Shown one piece after another: positions 21,421 through 32,400 of a stretch of DNA of 64,000 bases. The notes beneath the pieces were generated by a model. That model made no database searches. It was given only the letters and a program-made list of their open reading frames with translations, and was not told the origin of the DNA. Positions within the stretch are counted from its first letter, which is position 1. Each line of letters starts with the position of its first letter. The stretch is from Heloderma charlesbogerti (taxonomy: Eukaryota > Chordata > Lepidosauria > Squamata > Helodermatidae): NCBI GenBank assembly GCA_026122225.1, contig JANEZZ010001956.1, forward strand, positions 126,501-190,500, read 5' to 3'. The position numbers and the translations under genes were made by a program.

Positions 21421-21559
21421 GGATTTGAAGGAAAGTTGCCCCAGACTAAAACCAAAAATCTATCCACTACCCTGCACAGCTCATCATCATAAAACAATTT
21501 ATACTGTAAGACTTCTAGGCAGGGAGCATACTTCCTGTTCCATACAGCATTTTAGCAAT

Positions 21560-21882
21560 GCAAAGTGTATCTGCTGCAAGGGCCTTCTCGGTTGTGGAAT
21601 GTCCTCCCCTTGGTGGCCCGATTGGCACAGACACTGGTTTCGTTTCGGTGCCAAGTTAAAACATGGCTTTTCACCAAAGCCTTTGAGGGCCAATTGATTT
21701 CCCTAAAGTTGCACTGTTTTATTGTTTTAGATTGTCTAATTGGTATTAGTTTGTTTCATGGTTTAATATGCTTTTAGCTGTCTAAATTATTGTTTTATAC
21801 TGTTTCAGTGGATTTTATCTGTACTCTGTCCTGAGATCTTAATGATATAGGGTGGGATACAAACGTAATAAATAAATAAATA
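21560..21882 (+). mobile_element. L2/CR1-group LINE 3' fragment, plus strand
   Basis: CAAGGGCCTTCTCGGTTGTG to GGTGGGATACAAACGTAAT followed by (AAAT)n, a LINE 3' UTR with its simple-repeat tail. Convergent with the preceding fragment. Confidence 0.7.
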
Positions 21883-24116
21883 TTTTAGTCTATTGCAGAA
21901 AAAACAAGCCCTGTAACAACTGAAAACAAATGTATTGTGAAAGCTTATCCCATAATACACTTCTTTCTCTTTAAGATATCATGAATCTCTGTGTTGTTTT
22001 TGCTGCAGGTGACATTTTCAGGCAAGACACATGATTAACCCCGCCTCCCCCATTCCAATTTTTACCTCTAGGGTTGGGACAATATCAATTTGAACAAGCT
22101 GTATCATTCCGATTAGTTGTCATGAATTACCACCATATGATCAAACATAAGAGTGAAGTTTCTAAATTAGAAAAAACACACATTTGCAAGCATTGGTGAA
22201 CACAAATTATTAGCACCCAACTCTTGTCAGAGCAGGACAGTTTTTTCAGTTTGTGCCATGTCTCGGGATAAATGGCTTGTTGCTGGATTAGATGGTGCAC
22301 TGAACAATCTGAAACTCTTTTTTAATAGATGTTGTTACTGTACAAACAAAATGTGGGCCAGCCAAGTTAGAGCTATGAACTAAGAGTTCCCTTCAGTTTC
22401 ATTCCTGCAAAACCCCTTGTTGATTTGAGGAGTGGCAGCTGTAGAATCAATCCTCACATTCCTTTAAACAACGTCTCAGTTGTGGGAATAGGCGTTACTG
22501 TCTCTTCTCTACCCCAAGCAGTCCCCTGCTAATGAGATGTGTGTGCTCAATGGGAGTGTCCCACTGATGTAGTTGTAGTAACATCCATATCGAAGAACAG
22601 AGATTTCAGGGAACCCACCTCGCTCTGGGAACAAGCTCTCTCTCACGTCCACCCCATCCCCATCATGTGAGTTTCCCCAAGTGCCACTGCTCCAATTCAA
22701 GGCAGTGCATAGCCCCGATCAGTAATTTTTCTAAACCCATCACTTAAACACAGTCCTTCAGAAGACCACTTTATGTGTTACAGACCCCGCATATGCCCAA
22801 AGCTGCATCTGCAAGGTGACATGTCCTGCAGCCACCTTGCACTTTCACAGCATGTGCTGGATTATGTAGACATGCTCCATGCCAGTGGACACCAAAAACC
22901 AATGGTGTTGGTGTGGAGACTCTCTCCATGCAACGGGATTGGCGTACACATCTTACAAAGGTTATCAATCCCCCCTGCATGTGAAGAACCACATTCAATC
23001 TTGTGTGGATTTCAAAATAATTCATAGCCTCAAATGTTGGACTGCTGCTGCACGAGCCTTACCTGCTACACCAATCTACTAGAATTTTGCACAATAGATC
23101 TGTAGCAACCAAGATCCAAAATCCACAACTGGAAACACAGAATGACATAACGTTTGTCTAAGCGTGCAGTGTTCCAATTCCCCAGCTGGGCAATATCTTT
23201 ATTAGAGCCAACCAAAATTCTACAAAACTTAGCAAGCTTTCATGTTCTCCAGAACTATTCCTCAGGTTATGTGGTACAAAAAGCAGTGGGGGGAGGAAGA
23301 AACAAAAAAAATATGGCCATATATGGTGGCCATGAGGTCTGCAGCGTAGATAGACACAGTCTCAAAATGGAGATGGCAGACTGACAGTATTTTGGGAGAG
23401 AGCAGCAACAATAGTCTATCTTCATTTCTAAAAACACAAAGTCCAGCTATAACTGGTGGCATAGAACAGAAATGCAGAGAAATGTGACAGTCCTTATATT
23501 AGCAAAGCTGGAGATTAATTTTAGGTGATGCATCAGGTAAAAAGTAATTGAGGAGAAATTGTGAGTAATATCTAGTGGCTGGAAGGGATGGAACCCTCCG
23601 TTCAAATTCCCTCTTCAGGTGGTAAAAAATCTTCTTACTCTAGTGGTAGATCCTGCCCTGAATGGCTAAATACTGTATATTCCAAAGCACATAAAAAACC
23701 CAAAGAGAACTGTGCTGGCCAGTCTCATGGACCAGCATAGCTATCTTTGCTTTTTTCAGTGTTTTATTACATCTGATAGGTTCCTCTCACCCACCCCTCA
23801 GAGCATTGTGTGGTAGAAAGGAGATAAAGGATATTGGGTATAACCAATTAGGGTTGAAGATGAGGCAGCTCCATCGCACTCCCCTGTAAATCCCCCTTGC
23901 AACCTCCAGACATTGCTATATTCTCCTCTTGAGGTTACACTCCTAAAATGCTCTTACTTCTGAGTAAGCGTGCATGGGAGTAGGCTGTAAATCTTCTGTG
24001 GCTATAAGAAGAGATTTATTTTGCCTTCTGGCTTGCAGCAACTTCATGAAGAGCACCTGCTATCATCGTCCTTCTCTTCCTCTCTTATTTGGGAGTCATG
24101 AATGGACCCATATAAC
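21883..24116. other. Intergenic, no gene recognised
   Basis: About 2.2 kb. Short pieces near 21935-22015 (AAAGCTTATCCCATAATACA) and 23180-23300 (CAAGCTTTCATGTTCTCCAG) resemble old dispersed repeats; nothing else was recognised. Confidence 0.5.
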
Positions 24117-24535
24117 AGCTGCAGTCAGACATCATGCTAAACCATAGTTTAGTGTGACATCCAAATGAGTCACAGTGAGCCTTGAGCTTGTGAGCTCCAC
24201 CCTCCCCTCTGCTCCTTCAGCACAGATATGAGAGTCAAGGCTTTCATTTCAGTTTTCAATTCACTACAGCTGAGCATTTCATTTGAACCCTAAGCTGTGG
24301 TTAATGTTAACTATGGGTGGTTTAACCCATGGTTTTAATTGGGCTTGTCTCAAACAAACCATAGTTAAGATTAACCACAGTTTGTCACTTTTGGATGACA
24401 TGACAAGCTGCAGTTAATCTAAACTGGAAGTGAAAGCTTCTAAATTCCTCATGGCAGTGATGGAGGGGGAAGCACTGCAGCTTGGTCCTGTCATGCTAAA
24501 TTATGGTTTACTTTAGCATAATGTCCAAACCCAGC
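24117..24535. repeat. Palindromic MITE with AAACCATAGTTTA motifs
   Basis: The ends ACATCATGCTAAACCATAG and TAGCATAATGTCCAAACC are inverted. The inner pair CTGTGGTTAATGTTAACTAT and ACCATAGTTAAGATTAACCA forms a second stem. Confidence 0.65.
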
Positions 24536-24879
24536 CAGTAACAAAGGATGGAGAAGGGCCAGCCACTGCAATTTCTCAACAAGGGAGGAAAAACACCAAA
24601 TACAACCAAATGAATCAAAGCTAAAAGGAGCTTGGATCCAGCTGAAAGGTAGCAACCTCCAAATTTTATCAACAATGACACATACACGTCCTTCTCCCCC
24701 CACAGTTGCATACATCTGGGGGAATAGAAACATATTTTAAATTTTTAAAACTAAAAGTTAGGGGAAGAACAGAAAGTTGAGCAGAAATATACACTGGCAG
24801 TGCTCTCATGGGGAATGTATTTTCATGTAATTTGATGTAGTGTTATTAAATAGCAACATGTACCAATTATATTATTTTA

Positions 24880-25015
24880 GCATATTGCATTTTAAATGTA
24901 TTTTATTAAAATGTATTGTAATTGTATTTTATCACTGTTTGTTTGTGAGCTGCCCAGAGAACAATGTTACTGGGTGGCCTTGAATAAAAATAATAAAATA
25001 AAAATCAAATAGTAA
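24880..25015 (+). mobile_element. L2/CR1-group LINE 3' end
   Basis: TTGTAATTGTATTTTATCAC, GTGAGCTGCCCAGAGAACAA and a GAATAAAAATAATAAAATAA tail. Confidence 0.6.
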
Positions 25016-25049
25016 ATACCAAGTTCTAATTTTCAGTAGTGTCAACTAA

Positions 25050-25095
25050 GTAAAATAAATAAATAAATAAATAGCTAGCTAGCTAGCTAGCTAGC
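25050..25095. repeat. Compound microsatellite (AAAT)n(AGCT)n
   Basis: About five AAAT units pass directly into about six AGCT units. The second block is fully self-complementary. Confidence 0.95.
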
Positions 25096-26208
25096 ATCAG
25101 TGGTACTTGATTATGAAAACGTGTCCATATATGAATATTCATTCTCATCTTAAGCCCCCTTTAAAATGTACTCTCTACTCTATAGTTGCTCTGGATGCAT
25201 GTCAAAGTAGGGATGAGCAAATGGAAACCACAGAATTAAATCCCACCCCTCATTCCATCTATGTACTCATTCTATATATGTGACGATCACCTAATAAAGC
25301 TCTTAATGCTTTGGTGGGCAACTGTGGGTGGTCCGGAGGCCAGTCTGCCAGGCGACCTGAAAACGAATTTTTAGGTGATCTTCATATACAAAAAAAAAAA
25401 ATGGTGTCCATAGCACTACAGAGCACCAAAAAAGTCACATTTAGCTTGTGTAAAAAAATCAATCAATCAATCAATAAAAATTGAGGTGGGGGGCAGTGGA
25501 GGTGGCATTCAGACCACAGTCTGTGTGTTGTCCACCCCCGTCTTAATGACGTGTGCCCAGAGCGGTTGAAGGGCTACCTCCTCTCAGACAGATTATTTCC
25601 CTTTACTATTAACATTTACATTTTGAAAACGGTTATGCACTATGACTTCTTTACATTGCCCTGTTTTGCTTTCATGAATTATGTTACACAGAACATATAG
25701 ATAGAAAAACCCACTAGGGGGAAGTAGAGCGCTATTAAACCATGAACATTTTTTCAATCTCACAAATTTGAGTTTAACCGAACAAATTGCATTTGCACAA
25801 GTTAATTAATGGCTATGGTAAGGCCAAAGGATAAAGATAGGACCTACAGTTGCTTTCCGAGAAAACCAAAATGCTGATTAGATAATGACAGTTTTGCTGT
25901 ACAATTTGTTTCCTTACAATAACCATATGGAAAAATCCAAAAATATGAGAAGTGGCATTTAGCTGTAATAAACGGATGCCACTCATTGCTGTAGCTGCAT
26001 TTGTATCATAGAAACTCATTGGTCTGGAGCCTGTAAATGAAGGTACTTCCTTAAGGCCTATCTGATGCTACCTTGTATTAAATATATACGCTTTGGTCTC
26101 CTTCAATTCAAGAAACCCTTCTATTGCTTATGAAATGGTTGAGAGGTCTAAGGATGTTCATATATCTCCTCTATTGATGCTTATTCAGAAATATTAGGAA
26201 CTGAGAGA
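25096..26208. other. Intergenic, no gene recognised
   Basis: About 1.1 kb; only a short (AATC)n run near 25456-25476 stands out. Confidence 0.5.
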
Positions 26209-26866
26209 GACTAGATCAGGGGTTGCCAATGCAGCACCTGCAGGAGCCATGGCACTCTCCAACGGCACCCATGATCGACTCCTTGCCCCCTTCATAAAAT
26301 TAAATGTTAATAAAAAACTTGAAAAATGTTAATGCAACAGGTTCTCCTTTCTGTTCCTGAATCTGCCATTGATCAGCTGTTCAGTGGGCAGGCAGGAAGG
26401 GAAGAATTGCGTTCTGGCCTCACTTGAACTTCTTCCATCCACACAGACCTTTCCCCTTTGCTCTCTCTCTCTCTTACCTCTCCACTCCCAGCTTCTAGCC
26501 TTGCTATTTCTCACCACCCAAGCCTTCCTCACTATTTCTCCCCTCCCCAGCCCTAGCCTCCCTTCTTTTTCTCCCTTCCTAGTCCCTAGCCTTGCTGCTT
26601 CTCTTCCCCACCCTCTTTACCTTGCTGTTTCTCTCCCTCCTAGCCTCTATGCTTGCTCTTTCTTTCCCTTCGACCCTTTTCCCTTGCTACTTCCCCCACC
26701 CCAGCCTCTAGCTTTACTATTTCTCTCCCCACCACCTCTTTTGACTAGCCAGGTCCCCAGGAGCCACATCCTCCATAGGAGCCATTTTGTGGTTGTGCCC
26801 ACAGCAGTTTCTCAAATTCCCAAATGTGTCCACAGGTACAAAAAGTTTGGGGACCCTGGACTAGAT
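26209..26866. mobile_element. Non-autonomous hAT-like element B with perfect 8-bp TSD
   Basis: The element at 26217-26858 lies between GACTAGAT repeats (26209-26216 and 26859-26866). It starts CAGGGGTTGCCAATGCAG and ends TTTGGGGACCCTG. The right end shares GAGCCATTTTGTGG and CAGTTTCTCAAATT with element A at 4275-4968. Its interior is a long pyrimidine-rich array. Confidence 0.85.
26455..26745. repeat. Polypyrimidine minisatellite-like tract
   Basis: About 290 bp, overwhelmingly C and T on the plus strand, built of degenerate units around CCTAGCCTTGCTGCTTCTC, with a (CT)n start. A 192-codon ORF across it is low-complexity and not a gene. Confidence 0.8.
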
Positions 26867-27418
26867 CATAGTCCATCCCTCCTCCACACAGTAGGAACAA
26901 AGCCCAGACAGGCCATAAGCCAGATTTGCATATTTCATGATACTTGACGACACACTTGACACCTCATTGGAAAACTCTATACTCAGTGATTAAACATGTT
27001 CAATCTCCTCTTAACATATAATCACACCATAGCTTTTTATACCACCAGAAGTGGTATAAACTTCTGCATGCCAGAAGTTCAGAAAGTAGTACCAGGAAAA
27101 ATGGTATGTAAAACAGGGGGTTCGTCTCCCCATGGTGCTTCAACTCTGTATTTCAGTATTCCTCTATAAAATTACTCTCACTTACAAGGTTTTTACTGTT
27201 ATGCTAGAACTTGGCCTCATCACTGACTGCAGACATAGTTTGCATCCCCATTGACTATAACACTGTTTATATACTACAGCAGGTTTGTGCAAAACCGCTG
27301 CACTGCAATGCTCGTTTTAGACATGAGAAAAGCATGGGCAAATGACCTGAGCATTAGGTACAGCGTGAATAATACCCTCTCACAACGATGGGCATCTCCT
27401 GCTCCGCAGTCCTTGAGA

Positions 27419-27640
27419 CAGGGGTGTCGGACCTCTTTCAGCCCAAGATCTTGAATTCCATTTCAGAGAAGCAGTCAGGGGCCACATTCCAGTGTTGGGC
27501 AGAGCCAAGGGCAAAAGGCAGGGCCAAAAAAGCACCATATTTTAGCTCTTCCTGCCAGTAACCAAGTCCTAGGAGAGGCATGTCAATCTTTTAGAATGGG
27601 GAAGAAACTGCACAAAAGCCAGGAAACTACCGAATGATTG
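27419..27640. repeat. Dispersed hAT-like repeat, copy 2
   Basis: CAGGGGTGTCGGACCTCTTT, GGGGCCACATTCCAGTGTTG and ATTTTAGCTCTTCCTG match copy 1 at 20474-20720. The right boundary is uncertain. Confidence 0.55.
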
Positions 27641-27942
27641 GTAGCTGGGGAAAGGGCGTGGCCCTCTGGGAAACCCAGGAGAACCCCAGGTGGTCCAGAT
27701 TTGGCTCCTGAGCCTCTGCAACCTTTCCTTAAGGTAGCCTGAAATCTGCTCCCTGAGGCAGCTGCTTCACTGTACATCACAGCAGGGCTGCCTCTGAACA
27801 GAAGAGCCCTTTCTGGCAGGGGGGCGCCAGATACATTTTAGTGCTCCTCTACCTCTGTAGTGGAGTGTGCCAATATAGGTGTTACATACAAACCTGAAAG
27901 ACAATATTTAAAGATTCCATGCCCTGGCATTTCAAACATACA

Positions 27943-28080
27943 AGGTGTGGTCTGAAGGCAAAGCTAATCAGGTTTAGGTCTGGCCATTGCCTAGTTGGGA
28001 GACTGCCTAGGAACCCCATGTCCAGCACCTTGACGTCTATGGGGAAAAGGGGATAATAAATGTACTAAATAAACAATAAG
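27943..28080 (+). mobile_element. 5S rRNA-derived SINE (5S-Sauria type)
   Basis: TCTGAAGGCAAAGCTAATCA and GTTGGGAGACTGCCTAGGAA align with the 3' half of 5S rRNA, including its internal promoter region (GATGGGAGACCGCCTGGGAA). The tail is rich in AATAAATGTACTAAATAAAC. Such SINEs are known in squamates. It is not a functional 5S gene because the 5' half is missing and the rest has diverged. Confidence 0.75.
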
Positions 28081-28119
28081 ACACCGCTATCTTTGAAAAA
28101 AGTTCTGTGACAATTGTAC

Positions 28120-28468
28120 ATACAGACCACAAAGTGTCAGTTTTATTTCTGTATAATTTAAAAAAAGCTTGCATTGGATTGCACACTAATCTTGAGGTAT
28201 AAAAATAGATCATTCCACACACAACCCACACACAACCCACACGCACATATATAAAAAGACAATCTATACACAGTGAAAGTCAGATCGCTAAGACATATCC
28301 CAAACCCACATAAATATTTATGACTGGCTTGTTCATGTAACAGTCTAATAAGGAACTCAAGAAATGAACAAAACACTCCAAGACTGCCCAAACAGGCTTC
28401 CTCCACAGCTTTCATTTAAATATATTTAAGCATCTCTTTTGTGAGAATGTTCAGAAAGTCCTTGATGT
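28120..28468 (-). other. CEP152: CEP152 3' untranslated region (inferred end)
   Basis: Sequence directly downstream of the stop codon on the minus strand, about 350 nt. The 3' limit is inferred from the candidate poly(A) signal and a following GU-rich stretch. No coding potential was recognised. A 5S-derived SINE begins just beyond it. Confidence 0.5.
28142..28147 (-). promoter_or_regulatory. Candidate poly(A) signal AATAAA for CEP152
   Basis: Minus-strand AATAAA about 325 nt after the stop codon. The following 40 nt contain TTTGTGGTCTGTATGT, a GU-rich element of the kind that follows cleavage sites. It is the best canonical hexamer found between the stop codon and the neighbouring SINE. Confidence 0.55.
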
Positions 28469-29403
28469 TTAATCAATGTTGATTTGTGGGCTATCAAAGC
28501 CACTATCTTGTTGAAAAGCCATAACATCTCTTATCTGTTTCCTTGAATGCAGCGGGTTGTAATTTTTTCCTACCGTTGAACATAACATAGCACCACTCAG
28601 ATGGCCTTCGTTGCATTTTATGTCTTGGCTCTTTGTAATGAGCATGTTGTCTTTGTGGCCACTGGGTTGCCTGCAAAAAACAGAAGCATCTTCCTTGGTG
28701 TGGGAAAAGAGATTTGCCATGGGAACCTGTTCACAGTATTCTTCTGGTATGTTGGAATAGGCTTTTTGAACAGGATACAGAGGCACATCATTGTTGTCCA
28801 TGTGTAGAGTCTCACTCACTAGGCTCCAATCAGGAGAGCATCCTTCATCTCTTACTGGAGTTTCCTGTATGCTGAAGTTTTCGGTTTTCTCAGATGTTGC
28901 CTTCCGGTGCTTAGTAGACTGCGTACATCCAAGTTCTTTTACAACTGGCCTATCATTTAGGTTTTTAAACTTTACATAAGATGCCCCAGAGTCAGAACCA
29001 CCACCTGTACAGCTAAGTGGGTGAATGTTTGGAAGCTTTGCTTGAGAAATACATGAGGGAGGATTCTGGAGTGCGGCAGTATTGATAGCATGAGGTAGAC
29101 CTTTGTTCGTACTTTTGCCTTCGCTGAAAGGCATCATTGCTATGGCACCAACTGAAGGATCATCCAGTTGCTTAAAAGCTCTCCCACCAACCTGGGGTTG
29201 GGAAGTCAGGGCTGACTGGCTTTCAGCATCAAGTTGCTGTTGTAAGCTACAAGGTATACGTTTCTGGGTAGTTGGGTTACTGTTTTTTTTGCTCATGCTT
29301 CTGCCGTGAGTCTGATTTTCCACTAGGATTGACCTAGATTGTTGCATGTAATTTCTTTCAAGTTCCTCAACCCCAGAAAGCAACTTGGAATTTTGTGACA
29401 GGG
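28469..29403 (-). CDS. CEP152: CEP152 window exon 20 (terminal coding exon)
   Basis: 935 nt to the TAA stop at 28471-28469; residues 1116-1426. Acceptor AG 29404-29405. Encodes the poorly conserved Ser/Gln/Asn-rich tail, starting [20 protein letters not shown] (position-equivalent to mammalian ALPLTSEML) and ending [15 protein letters not shown]. The terminal block is the only highly conserved piece of this exon and contains DSGFDS, a match to the beta-TrCP degron consensus DSGxxS. Confidence 0.97.
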
Positions 29404-32400
29404 CTAGAAGGTGGAATGCAAAAAGAAATTAAATTAAGCAAATAATTTTGAAGGAAAAAAATTAGGACATTCAGGTTTTCAGTATTCCTTCAACAAGCTT
29501 TTGGGTATTCCTTCAATACACAAAGCACTATTTGAAAGTATAAGCTATACAAGCACTAGGAAAGCAAACATTACTTTCCCTTGTTACTAAAACAGATGGC
29601 ATGTATGAAAAACAGGGGATAACCAGCCTTCATGTTACTGTACCTGAGTGGGTGGCTTTGTTCTGGGATGAGTTACGAACAGGAGTTTCTAATATTTTAG
29701 CCATTGTAGCAATTTTGCCAGCAGCACAGATTATTTTCTTCTCAGCCCTGTAGGAAACCCAAGAAGAGTTTTTAAAAGTCCATCTCTTCCTAGACTAATC
29801 TGATTGACAGTTTTGCAGCAGGAAATTAAAGGGCTATTCCAACCACCCAAAGCTATCTCAAGTTACAAGAAAAGGCTTTGAGCCCTTTAAAAAAAATTAA
29901 AGAGATCTCAAAAAGATTTCTCTAAGTTACTGCTACTCAAAAAAGATGAGATTTCAGAAATCTCAGGATAGAGCCCATGATCTGTGATCCTGCCCAGATA
30001 CAGGCTAGGGGAGCTGCTACTGCCTCCCTTTATCAATGAGATGAAAAGGAGGATTTCTCTTGCTCAGCAAGTGGGAAACTAACTTCTGAGCTTTGGCAAA
30101 TTCCACCGGTGCTTTGAGCAGCCGATTAGATGCAGTGCTTAGCCCTCCCCACCAGCATTTCTGCAATGAGTTGTTGCAACAGAAAAGAAGGAAAAGTCAT
30201 ATAATTGGCTGGTTACAAAGTCACTTAAACAACAAAAGCCTACTCGGTGAAAGGGCTGTGGCAAACCATTCTAATTTCATTGAGAGCATAAAAGGTTTTC
30301 AGCAGTTCAGAGCATGAAATGATGACTATATCTCATCAAATGCTCTCTTTCTTCAGAGATGTGCTGTAACAGTCTTCAGCTAAAAAATCTGTTTCACTTA
30401 AGTGGTCTTCTGGGTGAGCAGCGAACTCATATCTCATGAAAACCGCACCCTTGTGGCTGTTAGTGGCTCCTGCTTTATGCTGCTCACACAAGTAGATCAC
30501 ATGAGTGCATTTTTTCCCATCAAGTTTGGGTGTATTGTTGGAACTAACTCTCAGTCACAGGAAAACTGATAGGTCAAAAAGAACACCTCCCCGCCCCCCA
30601 AAACAACACCAAAGTGGATAGGGTAGAGGAAAATACTTTTGCTCTATTCCCATTTATCCGATTACATACCTACTTGGAGAGTGTTGCCAATGATTATATT
30701 ATTGATATGCAAAATTAAAAATAATTCCTATGAAGTTATGATTTGCAGACCTCATTCCCATTTCTCTGCAGCTCATCTTTAAAGGCATTTTTGCTGTATA
30801 CACTGTACAGCAACCATGCTGTAGGGTGTATATAGCAAAAACTTAATTGTATATCACTGCTTATTCAAAGGAAAAAATGACTTTGCAAACTGTCAGAGTA
30901 TCTTGATGGGAAGGTAGTAAGCTACACTGGTTTGTGTACCTTGATCACCTAGGTAGCTCTTAAATGTACAGACAACTGAGTATACAGGTTGCTACAAAAG
31001 AACAGAACAAATTTCTGCTTTTAAAAAATCTCAGAGTACATAAGCTGGTCAAAGGCAGTTGTCCTTGGTATCATCTCATCTAATATCATTACAAATAACT
31101 CACGCTTCATGTTTTCCATCATCAATAAGAAGCTGCTGAAGACAAATAAGGTAATATTTGCGCATTTTCCGGGCAGTCTCCTGACGTTCTCTTAATACTT
31201 CTGCTTTAATGATCTCTGCAGCTCTCTCTTTACTTTCATGGATGTAGCGAAGCATATCACCTACAAACAGCGTGCTACAAATTTATATTAAATAAAGCAC
31301 CTATGTTCTAGAGATATACACAACGGGAGTTTCAGAAGCATATGACCATAATTTTTAAAATAATAGCATGAAATATATTAGAAAAGAGACGGGGGAAGAA
31401 CACAAGTGTAATCCCGATTCAGTTCCTTTGTTATAAGCATTTGTTGTTCAGTCGTTCAGTCGTGTCCGACTCTTCGTGACCCTATGGACCATAGTACGCC
31501 AGGCCTTCCTGTCCTGCGCTCTCTCCCGGAGCGTGCTCAAGTTCATATTCATTGCATCAGTGATGCTATCTAGCCATCTCATCCTCTGCCGTCCCCTTCT
31601 CCTTTTGCCTTCAGTCTTTCCCAGCATCAGGGTCTTTTCCAGAGAGTTTTCTCTTCGCATTAGGTGGCCAAAATATTTCAGCTTCAGGATCTGTCCTTCC
31701 AATGAGCACTCAGGGTTGATTTCCTTTAGGATTGACTGATTGGACCTCCTTGCAGTCCAGGGGACTCGTAAGAGTCTTCTCCAGCACCACAGTTCGAAAG
31801 CATCAATTCTTCGGCGCTCAGCCTTCCTTATAGTCCAGCTCTCACAGCCATACATTACTACTGGGATTATAAGCATACAAATCGATAAAATGGTTACTGA
31901 ACAATAATGATTTTTTAGCACTTACTCTTAATTTTGCCCACTGCTTTAATATATTGGGATCGCATTTCTTCCAAAGCTTTTCCATCACAGGAAGTGCAAG
32001 GCTTTAATACACATCCTTCCGATGATGATCTAAAAGCACATGAAAATATAATACTCAAACTGAGAATGAAATTGCAACTGTCTGGAAATCGTTTGCTCTC
32101 TTTTTCTTAACTACCTTGGGGGAACACTGGAAGCTTTCAAATCATCAAGTTTGCTCTTCATTGCAGAGTTTTCTTCGATTAGTGTTTCTACGATTTTTTC
32201 ATTTTCTAAAAAACAAACAGAAAAGAAATAAAAATATAAGCATTTAATTTCACTGGGTATTTATATAGAGAAACCTGTGCAGAATTTTTCTATGATCTGA
32301 ACTCGCCACCATTGTTAGCCTTCTGTAAAGCACCTAGCTTTCTCATTACATCCACTGTTATCAAAATATTTTAAAATCCAAAAGAAAAATCCATAGGCAA

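Noticed and set aside
26369..26947. 192-codon plus-strand ORF rich in Leu, Pro and Ser
   Set aside because: It translates the polypyrimidine tract inside a hAT-like element; low complexity, no domain and no exon context.
27943..28080. Genuine 5S rRNA gene
   Set aside because: Only the 3' half matches, diverged, with a SINE-type AT-rich tail and no 5' half.
1..28100. FBN1 or another neighbour gene of human CEP152
   Set aside because: Looked for Cys-rich EGF/TB-type exons and other spliced coding sequence on both strands; none was seen. Only transposon-derived frames are open.
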